In this document: one piece after another, positions 51,240-61,260 of the stretch
Layout of the letters: each line of letters opens with the position of its first letter
Numbering within the stretch: the stretch's first letter is position 1
Assembly (NCBI GenBank): GCA_019096065.1
Contig: JAGUCH010000005.1
Span: 7,068,001-7,132,000 of the forward strand
Reading direction: 5' to 3'
DNA length: 64,000 nt
Source of the DNA: Paracyclopina nana
Lineage: Eukaryota; Arthropoda; Copepoda; Cyclopoida; Cyclopettidae
Notes under the pieces: generated by a model
The model's database searches: none
Told to the model about the DNA's origin: nothing
What the model saw: only the letters and a program-made list of their open reading frames with translations
Translations under genes and position numbers: made by a program

Positions 51240-51935
51240 TCAAATATGCTAATATTAAGAAGACCTGTGTCCTATGCATGGATCAACTGAGACAAACTCA
51301 GACTGTTTGCTAGAGCCTGGACCAACTATCGGGTGGCCATGCTTGGGTCAACTAGGACATACTGTCCATAGATAGACTGCAACAGATTGTCCTTGGATAG
51401 ACAGACATAACTCTTAGTCCCTGGATCAACTTTGAAGATAAACAGTCCTTGGATCAATGAAACGGTTAGTCCTTGGATAGACGGACTCCTACCCTTGGAT
51501 AGACAACAGACCGTCCGTGGATAGACTATGACGAACCGGCCTCAGATCGACAAAACGGATCGTCCCTGGATCGACTACTACTACGGACAGTCCCCAGATC
51601 GACGAGACGGATCATCCTTGGATCGACTGTTAGAACACACACTCCTTGGATAGACCAGGACTGACATGAATTTGGTTAGACAAGAAAAACACACTGTACT
51701 TGGATCGACGAGACGAATCATCCTTTGATCGACTATGAGAACGTACAGTCCTTGGATCAAATAACGGATCGTCCTTGGATAGACAAAAGACGGGTTGTAC
51801 TTGAATCGACGGGACGAATCAGCCTTGGATCGACTGGGAAAACAGACTGTGCTTGGATCGACTGGGAAAACAGACTGTGCTTGGATCGACTGGGAAAACA
51901 AACTGTACTTGCATCGACTGGTCAACTAAAAATTG
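51240..51935 (+). repeat. TTGGATCGAC motif cluster, largest
   Basis: About 20 copies of a motif like GTCCTTGGATCGACTATGAG. At 51826-51909 three consecutive copies are almost identical with a 28-bp period (GGATCGACTGGGAAAACAGA). The first 115 bp is homologous to 48785-48870. Confidence 0.75.
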
Positions 51936-52240
51936 CACAAATTGAAAAAATATGAAAAGTCCTGGCAAAATTTAGTCCTTACAAGTTAGTTTCTGTCCTT
52001 AAAAATGGACATGCCATTGATGGCTACTTCTGCTTGTGTGCAGTCATTAAAAATGCCGCTTTTACGCTCATCCCGAAAAAGTCGCGAAATTGACGCAGCA
52101 TCTTTTTCTTACAGTCGTAAGCCAAAAAGAGGCTATCATAGCTCCTCATTCTGCAAATTTCTGCGCTCCTCAATTTCAATTGATTATCCTAAAATGGTGT
52201 CTTGGCTATTTTTTTTTTTTTTTCACAGTATCATGATTAT

Positions 52241-52324
52241 GGGCCTGTTCACCTGCTTATTATGGGCGTTATTTTGGCAAAATATTGGTGATAAATACTG
52301 CAAATAATGCAGGTGAACAGGGCC
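52241..52324. mobile_element. Internally deleted PIF/Harbinger-like MITE
   Basis: 84 bp with both termini of the family (GGGCCTGTTCACCT and its complement) and little between them. Confidence 0.7.
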
Positions 52325-52360
52325 TACATTTGATTTCAAACAAAAGTTATAATTGCCTAA

Positions 52361-52583
52361 GGGCCTGTTCACCTGATTATTATGGCCGTTATTTTGGCAA
52401 AATAATGGAGAGAAAGACTGAAAAACTGAGAATTTTAATTTTGGGAGTAGGATAGCTTTTGGTACCAATAGACCGATTCTGAAGCCAAAATCTGAAAAAT
52501 AATTTTACAAATACCAGATATTTGCAAATTTCATCATAATATAGCGCGTTATTTTGCTGATAATAATGCAGGTGAACAGGGCC
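52361..52583. mobile_element. PIF/Harbinger-like MITE with TAA duplication
   Basis: 223 bp. Termini GGGCCTGTTCACCT and GGCCCTGTTCACCT (inverted), flanked by TAA on both sides (52358-52360 and 52584-52586). A TWA target duplication and GGG/GGC start are typical of PIF/Harbinger MITEs. Confidence 0.82.
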
Positions 52584-52754
52584 TAAAAATAGCCAAAAAT
52601 GGCTCTTCTACTATTTTTCCAAAACACAGCGAACACGGCCGAACACAGCGAACACGGGCGGCATTATATTTTTTTTCAAAATATATTTTGTAATTCAAGA
52701 AAAAATTCTAAGTTTTGCTTGCATTTGATCCCTGCCTATGCAGTCGCGGTAAAT

Positions 52755-52910
52755 GTTAGAGAAAAATGAATCCCTGCCACCCTCAGCAAAAGTTAGACCC
52801 CTCGAAAAATCCCTGAGAGGTCGGGAAAAATTTGAGAACCGAGCAACTATTTTTCATCCGAGCGCAGCGACTTTTGCTGAGGCGGTAGGGAACTATTATT
52901 TTCTGTCTCA
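52755..52910. repeat. 80-bp dispersed motif, copy 2, with inverted partner
   Basis: The motif of 6262-6345 is followed about 50 bp later by an inverted copy of its centre (CTTTTGCTGAGGCGGTAGGG), forming a small foldback. Confidence 0.55.
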
Positions 52911-53492
52911 TGTGCATGTGAAGAAATAATGCTCATTATTGTACAGTTGGCAACTTGAGAAAATACTAAGCTTGGATTCGAACCTGGGTCTGCTGAAACA
53001 AAGGTCTGCACCGAAGAAGTATGCAAAGAAAGATTGGCACAGGGGGGTCTCGTAAGTGAGTTCTTGACGCAAGTTTTGCATGCTAAAATCACCAAATCTG
53101 TTTGTCTTAGCCTAGGTGGCGCTAGTAGTTCTTACTACATAGCGCGTGAGCTCAAGTGACGTGTCAATCATGGAAGCAAGCGGGCTAATCTCACGCGTCT
53201 TCAACAGAGCTCCTAGATAAGTTCTGTCTTTTCTAAAAAAGTATGCAATTTGGGCACTTTTTGATAATTTAAGGCTGGTTATGGAAATTTTTGGAAGTGA
53301 AATCCACAGAATTCTATTGAAATTTTGTCTTGAAGCCTACCACAGCTCAGTCAGACTGTGTGCTATAGTAAAGCAGCGACAAGAACTCACCTTATTACTA
53401 TAGATCATCTTGGATTGGCAAGTATTCAGCTGCTAAAAAAGGGGCCGAAAACTTCCGTCAACTTCCGTGTCAACTAATTTTTAGGCAATTTA

Positions 53493-53904
53493 GGCCTGGA
53501 TCAGCTGGTCCTGATTGCAGCGCAATTTCGGTTATAATTTCAGCTGCTGTTTGTAATTGCGCTGCAATTTAAGTGGATCAGCTACTAAGGATAATTGCAG
53601 CGCAATTTCGGCGAGCGAAGCAGCGGCGGAACTTTAACAGTAAAGTCAACCAAACCTTTGCAATTTAAGTTGGCCTAATTTTTGGCCTTATTTGCCATAA
53701 CAGAGGCTGTTTTTGATAGTTTAAGCTCTAATGATCCCATTTTTGAATTTTGGTCTTAAAGTTTGAATTTAAACCCAATATAGAAGTAATTTTTGCACAT
53801 GGCAAAAATTGGATTACAATTACCAGCTGATCGCTGTTATGATGACAATTGCATCGCAATTACGGCGCTCAAAATTGCGGTGAAATAACCAGCTGATCCA
53901 GGCC
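53493..53904. mobile_element. PIF/Harbinger-like MITE with TTA duplication, second family
   Basis: 412 bp, perfect 17-bp inverted termini GGCCTGGATCAGCTGGT, TTA on both sides (53490-53492 and 53905-53907). The interior contains several GCAGCGCAATT/AATTGCGCTGC inverted motifs. Confidence 0.85.
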
Positions 53905-53907
53905 TTA

Positions 53908-54313
53908 GGCCGATTTCATATAACCGAAGCCAAGCTAAGGCAAGCTAAGCTAGGTTCTTTGGAGGCTCATAACTCAGCAAATACTGATTGTATTGGCACC
54001 AAATTTGGTAGGATTCATCAAAATATCAACCTATAGCTGTGTTCCAAGTTTGGTTAAGTTCGGAGGCCGTTTAGAGGAGGTCATTTTATAAGCAAAGCTA
54101 GGTATCTAGCTTGTCTTTTTAGGCAGGTAAAGTCAGCCTATGGAAGGGATCTTCAGATCTAGTTGAAATTTGGTATGGTGGCTTATTTTAAAAGCTCTTC
54201 TTATGAATCCTACCAAATTTGGTGCCAATCGATTCAGTAGTTGCTGAGTTATGAGCCTCCAAAGAACCTAGCTTAGCTTGCCTTAGCTTGGCTTCGGTTA
54301 TATGAAATCGGCC
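53908..54313. mobile_element. Foldback element with about 110-bp arms
   Basis: 406 bp. The outermost 70 bp of each arm are essentially perfect complements, starting GGCCGATTTCATATAACCGA. The arms continue with mismatches to about 110 bp. It begins immediately after the TTA of the preceding MITE. A TA dinucleotide is shared by both flanks. No ORF of interest. Confidence 0.82.
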
Positions 54314-54564
54314 TAATTTCTTCTGCTTACAAAATTGAGTTTGGGCTTGATTCGTTTTGTTGCCTTTATTAAGGGGTTTTGCACCCCACAAAACAAAAAG
54401 TCTTTAGCATAAATCTGTTGTAAAGCCATTTGGAAAATCAATCATGTTACATCAACCTGAGGGCTATTGTAACCCAGAAAAAATTGCCCACCTAAAATAT
54501 ATACATATTCTGAAAGCTTATGCTATGGGGGTTCGTTTTAAAATCCTGGCCTAGCGCTTCTCAT

Positions 54565-54812
54565 AACATAAAACTTAGGTCACAGCAAAATGTGGAGGGT
54601 GGGCCGACCCTGGTTCAGACCTCAAAAGAGGCAAACAATTTGTTCTGCCTTTTTCTGGATTTCAATTTAATTCCAGGACGATTTTCTTGCACAGTTACTG
54701 AATCAGTTTCCTGTTTAAAACAAGAGAGCAACATAGGTCACAGAAAAATGTGGAGGGCGGAAAATAAACATGAGAAGACATAATGTGGTGGGCGGGCCTT
54801 CGGCTCACCCTC
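54565..54812 (+). mobile_element. SINE family 1 fragments
   Basis: Three tail-like pieces in a row: AAATGTGGAGGGTGGGCC at 54588, body plus AAATGTGGAGGGCGG at 54648-54762, and a palindrome with one or two mismatches at 54784-54812. Confidence 0.6.
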
Positions 54813-54884
54813 CAAATTACTTTTTTTTTCAAATTACAAAAACTGTTTTTAATGTGTAAGAAAAAAACCTCGGAACCCTTCAGG

Positions 54885-54942
54885 AACCTCGGCGGCTCAT
54901 TGGTAGAGCATGAGACTTGCTCCCTGGGTGATGTGGGTTTAA
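54885..54942 (+). mobile_element. tRNA-like SINE head interrupted in box B
   Basis: GGCTCATTGGTAGAGC resembles box A. Box B is cut after GTGGGTTTAA by a transposon and resumes at 56178 as GGGTTTAAACCCCAG. Confidence 0.7.
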
Positions 54943-56177
54943 GGGTGAGCACAATAACGTCGAATTTAGAGTTGTTTTTACGTCGAATGAGTGGGTGAGC
55001 ACAATAACGTCGAATTTAGAGTTGTTTTTACGTCGAATGAGTGAGTTTCATTAGCGTCGACATCGGACATTCACTTAAGACGACACTTATGTCATAGTTG
55101 TTTTAGGGCCTGTTCACCTGCTTATTATGGCCGTTATTTTGGTAAAATATTGGAGAGAAATACTGAGAAACTGAGAATTTTTATATTGGGGTAGGATGGC
55201 TTTTGGTACCAATAGACTGATTCCGAAGTCAACATCTGAAAAATGAGTTTACAAATACCAGATATTTGCAAATTTCATCATAATATCGCGCGTTATTTTG
55301 CTGATAATAATGCAGGTGAACAGGGCCTTAATATCGACAGCCTAGTATACAATAAAGTCGACAGGTTTGCACATGTTCTTTTAAAGTCGACCCCAGACGT
55401 TTTAGCGTCGACAGAAGATATCTTAGTGTAGACACAAGATGTCTTTCTGTCGACACACACCAGCACTATGTTAGGTTGCTGCATCATGGACTGCTATAGC
55501 ATTTTTATTTATGGGAAGTCTTAGTTTTAATTCTAAATCTTATGGGGTGTTCATCTATTCCTCGTTTCTAAAGAACTCTTGTTTCCTTAAAATCTTACGA
55601 CAGCCTAAAATGAAATGCCTAAGTTTTTGTACTTCTGAAAACACTTCAAACTCATGTGACCAAAAGAGGTGGGAAATAAAAACTAGTGGGAAACGCGGTT
55701 TACTTAAAGCTATCAAAAGTGAGTAAAACTGATCAGTTCTAAAATAGGAGGCTTAAGTAATACCCAATTTAACGGAAGGAAAAAATTTCGTTTATAGATG
55801 AACACAGAATTAAAACTATTATTTTCTTATATTTTTTGAGATATTTTGCAGATGAACTCACATTTAACTGTATTTTTAAAGGAAAAAACCATCATTAGCT
55901 TTTTTCATTTATTACCTTAGCTAGCTCTTGACCTAGTCAAGGTGAACACTAAAATGGCTACAAATTCTGTCTACGCAAAAGCATTGTTTGTCGACATTAA
56001 AGCATGATGTGTCTACACTAAAATTACATTGGTGTGTCGACTCAAAAGCAACTCTCACAAAAGTGTCGACGTAAAGACATCACGGAGTCAAAAAAATGTC
56101 GACATTAAAATATCTCTCGCAAAAGTGTCGACACAATTGCAACTCTCGCAAAAGTGTCGTCGTTATTGATGGCGCCC
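54943..56177. mobile_element. 1235-bp DNA transposon with 8-bp target duplication
   Basis: GGGTTTAA flanks it on both sides (54935-54942 and 56178-56185), within the box B of a tRNA-like SINE. Termini: GGGTGAGCACAATAACGTCG and, inverted, GGGCGCCATCAATAACGACG. The first 100 bp are a 50-bp unit in tandem (54943 and 54993). Near both ends GTCGAC/GTCGACA motifs recur about a dozen times. A PIF-like MITE is nested at 55106-55327. No transposase remains. Eight-base duplications suggest hAT, but the GGG start is not typical of that group. Confidence 0.75.
55106..55327. mobile_element. PIF/Harbinger-like MITE with TTA duplication, nested
   Basis: 222 bp, same family as 52361-52583, TTA on each side (55103-55105 and 55328-55330). 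Younger than the transposon that holds it. Confidence 0.85.
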
Positions 56178-56376
56178 GGGTTTAAACCCCAGGTGTGACA
56201 TAAACCTTATCCAACAATTTATCAAGAGTAAAAAACTCGCGGTGTCAGGTGTCAGACAAATTTCTAACTTCCACCATTTTTCCAAAATGTTTATGCACCA
56301 ATTTGGTATGTACCGGCCAATAGGCCAGACTTTGTTACAAATGTTTTGACACAATGTCACGCTTGAATTTTTTCTG
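56163..56376 (-). pseudogene. Eroded zinc-finger sequence downstream of ZNF-G
   Basis: A damaged finger (CACGCTTGAATTTTTTCTG, then TTTGGTATGTACCGG) follows the ZNF-G stop. Probably the former C-terminal finger. Confidence 0.5.
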
Positions 56377-57519
56377 TCACTCATGCACCTTTTTGATATG
56401 TGTTGAAAGGTGAGATCTTTGGCCGAACTGCCTGTCACAAATGTCACACCAATATGGCTTGAGTCCCTCATGCACAGTTTTGATATGCGTTGAAAGTGTA
56501 CCTTTTTCACCAAATGATTTGTCACAAATGTCACACTTGAATGGCCTAAGTCCCTCATGCGCCACTTTGATATGCGTTGAAAGGTGTGAGCTTTGGCCAT
56601 ACTGCTTGCCACAAATGTCACACTTGAATTGCTTCAGTCTCTCATGCACGGTTTTGATATGTGTTGAAAGGTGATCTTTTCGGCTAAATTGCTTGTAACA
56701 AATGTCACACTTGAAAGGTTTCAGTCCCTCATGCACTGCTTTAATATGTCCTGAAAGGCTAACCTTCTGTCCAAATGTTAGGTCACAAACGTCACATTTG
56801 AATGACTTCATTCGCTCATGCACCACTTTGATATGCAATGAAAGGTTACATTTTTCACCAAACAATTTGTCACAAATGACACACTTGAATGACGTCAGTC
56901 CTTCATGCACCTTTTTGATATGTGTTGAAAGGCCTTGTCTTTGGCCAAACTCCTTATCACAAATGTCACATTTAAATGGCTTCAGTCCCTCATGCACTAT
57001 TTTGAAGTGCCTTGCAAGGACACCCTTTATAGCAAACAATTTGTCACAAATGTCACACTGAAATGGCTTCTGTCCCTCATGCACCTGTTTGATATGCTTT
57101 GAAAGTGCACCTTTTTCACCAAATTGCTTGTCACAAATGTCACACTTGAATGGCTTCAGTTCCTCATGCACTATTTTAATGTGCCTAACAAGGTAACCTT
57201 TTAAAGCAAACCATTTTTTACAAATGTCACACTGAAACGGCTTCAGTCCCTCATGCACTATTTTAATATGCATAGAAAGGTTACTTTTTTGGCCAAATGG
57301 TTTGTCACAAATGACACACTTGAAGTGTTTGATGCCTCCATGCACTTGTTTTTTGTGACGAACAAGGCTGCATTTCTGTGAAAAAAATTTGTCACAAATG
57401 TCACATTTTAAAGTTTCCCCCTTTTTCTTGCTTTTCCTTAGCTCGTGTTTGGCTTCATGATGCTTATTCAAAGCAATGACAAACTTGAACGTTTGCCCAC
57501 AAATGTTGCACTTGTTCAT
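56377..57519 (-). CDS. C2H2 zinc-finger protein, 13 fingers (ZNF-G)
   Basis: 380 residues, intact, family ATG at 57519 (MNKCNICGQTFKFVI). Thirteen fingers with EGLKPFK-type linkers. The second is introduced by KKKGETLKCD. Variants in the structural core are few: CKKWF in finger 4, CYKQF in finger 10, CGKQY in finger 11. The predicted contact residues differ from finger to finger. The protein ends one residue after the last histidine (KKVHE). Upstream lies the usual splice-acceptor-like sequence, then AT-rich DNA up to the LTR at 57762. A nuclear DNA-binding role is likely. No effector domain is visible. Confidence 0.9.
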   Translation of the reverse strand: MNKCNICGQTFKFVIALNKHHEAKHELRKSKKKGETLKCDICDKFFSQKCSLVRHKKQVHGGIKHFKCVICDKPFGQKSNLSMHIKIVHEGLKPFQCDICKKWFALKGYLVRHIKIVHEELKPFKCDICDKQFGEKGALSKHIKQVHEGQKPFQCDICDKLFAIKGVLARHFKIVHEGLKPFKCDICDKEFGQRQGLSTHIKKVHEGLTSFKCVICDKLFGEKCNLSLHIKVVHERMKSFKCDVCDLTFGQKVSLSGHIKAVHEGLKPFKCDICYKQFSRKDHLSTHIKTVHERLKQFKCDICGKQYGQSSHLSTHIKVAHEGLRPFKCDICDKSFGEKGTLSTHIKTVHEGLKPYWCDICDRQFGQRSHLSTHIKKVHE

Positions 57520-57761
57520 TCTTCAACTGTTGAATTGGAACTGAAGCTGCTGCACCTTTCTCGATTATGGCACCCACTCTTTGATTACCACAGCTATTTT
57601 CCGCATTTTGAAAAATGCGGAAAATTGCAGTTCTACACAGGATACTTCTTTATATACTGTAATACGATTTCCTTGAATTATAATTCAGTTTACAGCTCTC
57701 ATGTCACAGTTCTGTCTAAGCTATTTGGGGGATATAAATTCTTTTTGGCCCTGGAATCATT

Positions 57762-58006
57762 TGTAGTAGGTCGAGATATACAACTGTGACTTATAAAGCC
57801 ACTACTCGGATCTAGGCTACGTCTAGCGGGGACGGGCCTGGAAGGCTAGCAGAGGTCAATCATGGGCCGTAGACAACACGTGTCAATACGGTGAATTTAT
57901 TTCCTTTACTGATGATCACACTATACTACTCGTTATACTACCGCGCGCCCGAGGCGAGCGCGCGCAGCGAGCGGTCGACCCGTAGGCCGACACGCTCCCT
58001 GCTACA
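57762..58006 (-). repeat. 3' LTR of element 3 (putative)
   Basis: 245 bp with inverted ends TGTAGTAGG and CCTGCTACA. The element strand starts TGTAGCAGG like element 1 and contains GGAAATAAATTC (polyadenylation-type signal). GC-rich at its start. The partner LTR is outside the window. Confidence 0.6.
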
Positions 58007-58072
58007 TCACCCCATGCTAGAAGGTTACTGTGTCCTCACAGTGACGGATTGAGTCAGGTCTAGCAGGGAGCC

Positions 58073-60346
58073 TCAAGGGGGACCCTCCATGGCGGGAGCG
58101 CTGGGCTGGGTCCCATTCGCGTCAACCGCTCGCACCTGGGGAAGTGTCTGCTGCAGGACCCCGTAGAGATCCGTGTATTGCTGGTGAATCGTACGGATCT
58201 GGGCCTGGAGGTCCTGATATGCCTGGGTCTCCTTGTCGGGCCGCGTCCACCGGCGGAGAGCCTTGAGGGGCGATGTCGACTTGTCCGGGGCATCCAAAGG
58301 GTCTTTCTCTCCCGTTTCCGAACCATCTTGCACGGTGAAGTCGCTGAGCTCGGTGGCCGCTCGTTCTCGGTGGTCTCGCTTCCAGCGGGGTCGGCGCCGG
58401 AAATCCGGGTGGCCATCGTCCTCATCATCGTCGCCGGGGAACAAGGGTCCGTCGTTACCCAGGTTGGCTACCATGCGCCTGGGGAGTTCGACAGCCATGA
58501 AGGCAGTGTGCCACAGGCCATACATCAACCACCACCCAAGCCCTCGGCGGCGATACAGGATAATCATATGGATGATAGAGCCTAGGATGATCTTGATGAG
58601 GCCCAGGATCACCAAACCTCCGGTCATGTAGCTCCAGTATTTCCCCACGGTCGAAAAGAAAGGGATGAGGGCGTTGCCCACCTGGTCGACCATCATGTCG
58701 ATGTCGTCCTCAAAACCAGAGGGTGGTGGCCCCCGTGCGAAGCTGTTCCTTAGAACGTTGGACGTCAGAGTGGTGACCACGGCCTCGCATGCGTGGTACA
58801 GCTGCAGGTAGAGGGCGTGCTCGGCCTGTTGCTGGGCGGAGTAGATACCGCCTCCTAGGCCCCGACCAATCTCGTAGGGGCGTCCATGTTGTCGATCGGA
58901 GGTGGGGTCCAATTGCGATGGCGGCGTGCAGGAGTGGATGCTAGGAGTAGCGCACATCCAGTGTCCCTGGATCCTCCACTTCACAGGTGTGATGGCGTTG
59001 CAGGGTATGATGCTGGGCCGGTCCACCAAGATGAAGGAGAGGGGATCCGCGAACCGGGAGTGGTTCCCGACCAACACGGGGATCTCCTGCGTGCAGTTAG
59101 GGAAGGCACGCGTCATGGCCTGCATCGGGTAGCAGCTGGTGATGTAGGCTACAGCCCCAGCCCGGGTGACCAAATGGCCGGGCCCGTGGGAGTCGAGCGT
59201 GGCGTAGGAGGACCCACCGCTGGCCATGTCCTGCAGCTTGGTGTGCAGGATGCTCCGCTCATTCTTGCAGATGAGGTTCTGCAGGAATTTGAACCGGTCG
59301 TCGAGATGCAGGGCGTGCTCGGCGTGCAGGAAAGCCAGTTGGGTCTGCACGTGAGCGTGGTGGACCTCTTCCGTCAGGTGGGTTGACGCGGCAATGGGAG
59401 CTTCGCCCGGGCGGAGAAGGACGACTGCAAAATCCCTCAGCTGAGTCCGGAAGACTCGCCGCTGGCAGGTCGACTGGACCCCCTTAAGGACGAATCCTGC
59501 GTACCTGGATTCCTCCTCGCGGGCAATCAGGAGCAGATCCCCCACCTGACCTAACATGGTGGAGTTCTGGTGCGGGTATAGTGAAGCGGACCCTTGATAG
59601 ACCTCAGAGGTCTCTTCCATGCAGGTGGTGTCATGAGCTTCCCATACCATGGTGCCTTCGAGCGTGTCGTGGACGATCTTGTCCCGGTAATTGGCCACGA
59701 TGTGATTGTCGAACACCACTCGGCCGGAGCTGGTGTGTAGCTTCCCATAAACAGCGGTGACGAGGGCGTCGATCCGGGTCTGCTCGTAAGAGCGGTGATA
59801 CATGACCCCGTTGTGGCTGAATGACATGGTCCTGCATCGGTGGTCTCCGTCAAGGCCTCCTCGAGAGAAGTAAGCCAGGTTGGCGGGCACGTTGAGGGTC
59901 ACATTCACCCGTTGGCCCTCGACAATCAGGTAGCCCCGCTCCACCACCTTGCGGCAGGCCTGGGGCGACACGGTATAGGGCTGGTGGTAAGCAACGATCT
60001 GAGTCCCGTAGCTGACGCTATCGAATCCACATCTGGTCACTTCGCAGGTCAGGGTCACGTGGCAACGGGGGGCGGCGACGGGTTTGGTCGTCGCAGTTTG
60101 CAACACCTGCACGGTGATGTTGACAGCCGATTCATAGGTAGTGCCGATATCATAGCATTCGTCCAGGTCATTCAAGTCGACGCTCTCGTGGGTTGATTTT
60201 GGTGACTCGCAGTCAAACACCGTGAAGGTGGCGGCCGGGTCTTCAGGTGGTCCATCCCCTCCTTCCTGTAGAGCAGGCTGAGGCCGGGGTTGTGCGCTCG
60301 GCACCTCGAGTAGTAGTGTGAACGTCATCAGTATTGTGAAGTACAT
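58073..60346 (-). CDS. env: Envelope-like glycoprotein ORF of element 3
   Basis: 757 residues, uninterrupted from an ATG. Residues 1-19 form a signal peptide (hydrophobic MYFTILMTFTLLLEV, likely cut after SAQ). A cysteine-rich ectodomain has sequons at N76, N148, N261, N417 and N428. One strong membrane segment lies at about 574-597, followed by a basic stretch (YRRRGLGWW). A 155-residue cytoplasmic tail contains an acidic patch (GDDDEDDG) and a coiled-coil-like end. No clear furin site. The position after integrase and the topology fit a retroelement envelope. The HLVTRAGAVAY region reminds me of fusion glycoproteins of jingchuvirus-like negative-strand viruses captured by retroelements, but that is weak inference. 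It is intact although pol is not. Confidence 0.8.
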   Translation of the reverse strand: MYFTILMTFTLLLEVPSAQPRPQPALQEGGDGPPEDPAATFTVFDCESPKSTHESVDLNDLDECYDIGTTYESAVNITVQVLQTATTKPVAAPRCHVTLTCEVTRCGFDSVSYGTQIVAYHQPYTVSPQACRKVVERGYLIVEGQRVNVTLNVPANLAYFSRGGLDGDHRCRTMSFSHNGVMYHRSYEQTRIDALVTAVYGKLHTSSGRVVFDNHIVANYRDKIVHDTLEGTMVWEAHDTTCMEETSEVYQGSASLYPHQNSTMLGQVGDLLLIAREEESRYAGFVLKGVQSTCQRRVFRTQLRDFAVVLLRPGEAPIAASTHLTEEVHHAHVQTQLAFLHAEHALHLDDRFKFLQNLICKNERSILHTKLQDMASGGSSYATLDSHGPGHLVTRAGAVAYITSCYPMQAMTRAFPNCTQEIPVLVGNHSRFADPLSFILVDRPSIIPCNAITPVKWRIQGHWMCATPSIHSCTPPSQLDPTSDRQHGRPYEIGRGLGGGIYSAQQQAEHALYLQLYHACEAVVTTLTSNVLRNSFARGPPPSGFEDDIDMMVDQVGNALIPFFSTVGKYWSYMTGGLVILGLIKIILGSIIHMIILYRRRGLGWWLMYGLWHTAFMAVELPRRMVANLGNDGPLFPGDDDEDDGHPDFRRRPRWKRDHRERAATELSDFTVQDGSETGEKDPLDAPDKSTSPLKALRRWTRPDKETQAYQDLQAQIRTIHQQYTDLYGVLQQTLPQVRAVDANGTQPSAPAMEGPP

Positions 60347-60389
60347 TGCTTCCGGAAAAGAGAGTAAAGGAAACGTGTTGACATGCTGC

Positions 60390-60399
60390 CTTTATATAG
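60390..60399 (-). promoter_or_regulatory. TATA box upstream of env in element 3
   Basis: CTATATAAAG on the minus strand, about 45-50 bp before the env ATG and after the integrase stop (60541). No good splice acceptor was seen in the gap, so a separate env transcript from this promoter is possible. Confidence 0.4.
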
Positions 60400-60540
60400 T
60401 GTACTCCTGCCGGTTTAGTGCTTTTTTTAATTTCATTTTTATGTACTACAGTTCTGCGCTTAAAGCCACAGAATTTTCAAAGTATACTTAGGGGGGCCCC
60501 CAAAATTTTGTGGCCGTCTTTCGTTGTGCTGCTCGTCGTA

Positions 60541-61260
60541 TTATTGTTCAGTGCTCGATGTGCTACCCGAATTTGTCGGTGTAGCAAAATCTTCATTTTC
60601 AGAATCGCTCACGTCAGGCAGTGGCCTGAATTGTGGCATAGTGACCGTTGGCTGTGCCATCAGTGGTCTGTATGGCGGCATGTTGATCGGTGCCAGCGGA
60701 GGCAACTCCGGGTCTGGCTGATCTGATTGCTGGCCTGAGCGAGCTCGTGTTCTCGTTGCGGGAGATGAGACTCCTGGTGCAATATCTACATTGGCCCCCA
60801 GGAAATCTGCCGTTTCTTGTTGCAGCATTTCCGCCTGGGTCCTTCGTTTGCGATATCTCGCTTCTCGGGGCGACGGTGCCGTCGGCGGCGGTGGCGGTGC
60901 GTGGCTTGAGTCTGGGAGTTCGATCTCGCCTTCATCGTCTGAGGGAAGTGCAACGTCCTCAGCGAATTCGTCGCCCCGCATGGACAGATCTGCGTTGGCC
61001 GGCGGCGGGTTGCCATGGGTGCCATCATTGGCATCTTCGGCCGCTGCCCGGTATAGTTTCAGCCGATCAATGGATACCACTTCGGATTTCTTTCGAACCC
61101 ATGAAGGGTCGGGCAAGATTTCGAATGTCACATCGTTGACCTTCCTGAGGATGGTCCAGGGGCCCGACCAGAAGGTCTGGAGCTTCTTGGAGATGTGCCG
61201 GGCGACGGTGGGTGTGTACAGCCACACCTGTTGCCCGGGGACGTATGTTGTCCTTGTGGT
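60541..61260 (-). pseudogene. Integrase C-terminal module of element 3
   Basis: Continues integrase in a different frame from the core. It shows the GPY/F-like module (VWLYTP, FWSGPW, VSIDRLKLY) followed by a long Pro/Ser/Asp-rich tail (PPPPPTAPSPREARYRKRR). The frame change against the core domain lies near 61240-61260. An open reading frame to the stop at 60541 means the tail itself is not degraded. Confidence 0.75.

Noticed and set aside
58178-59386. Plus-strand ORFs of 132-166 codons across the env region
   Set aside because: GC-rich shadow frames of the envelope ORF, with no recognisable domain.
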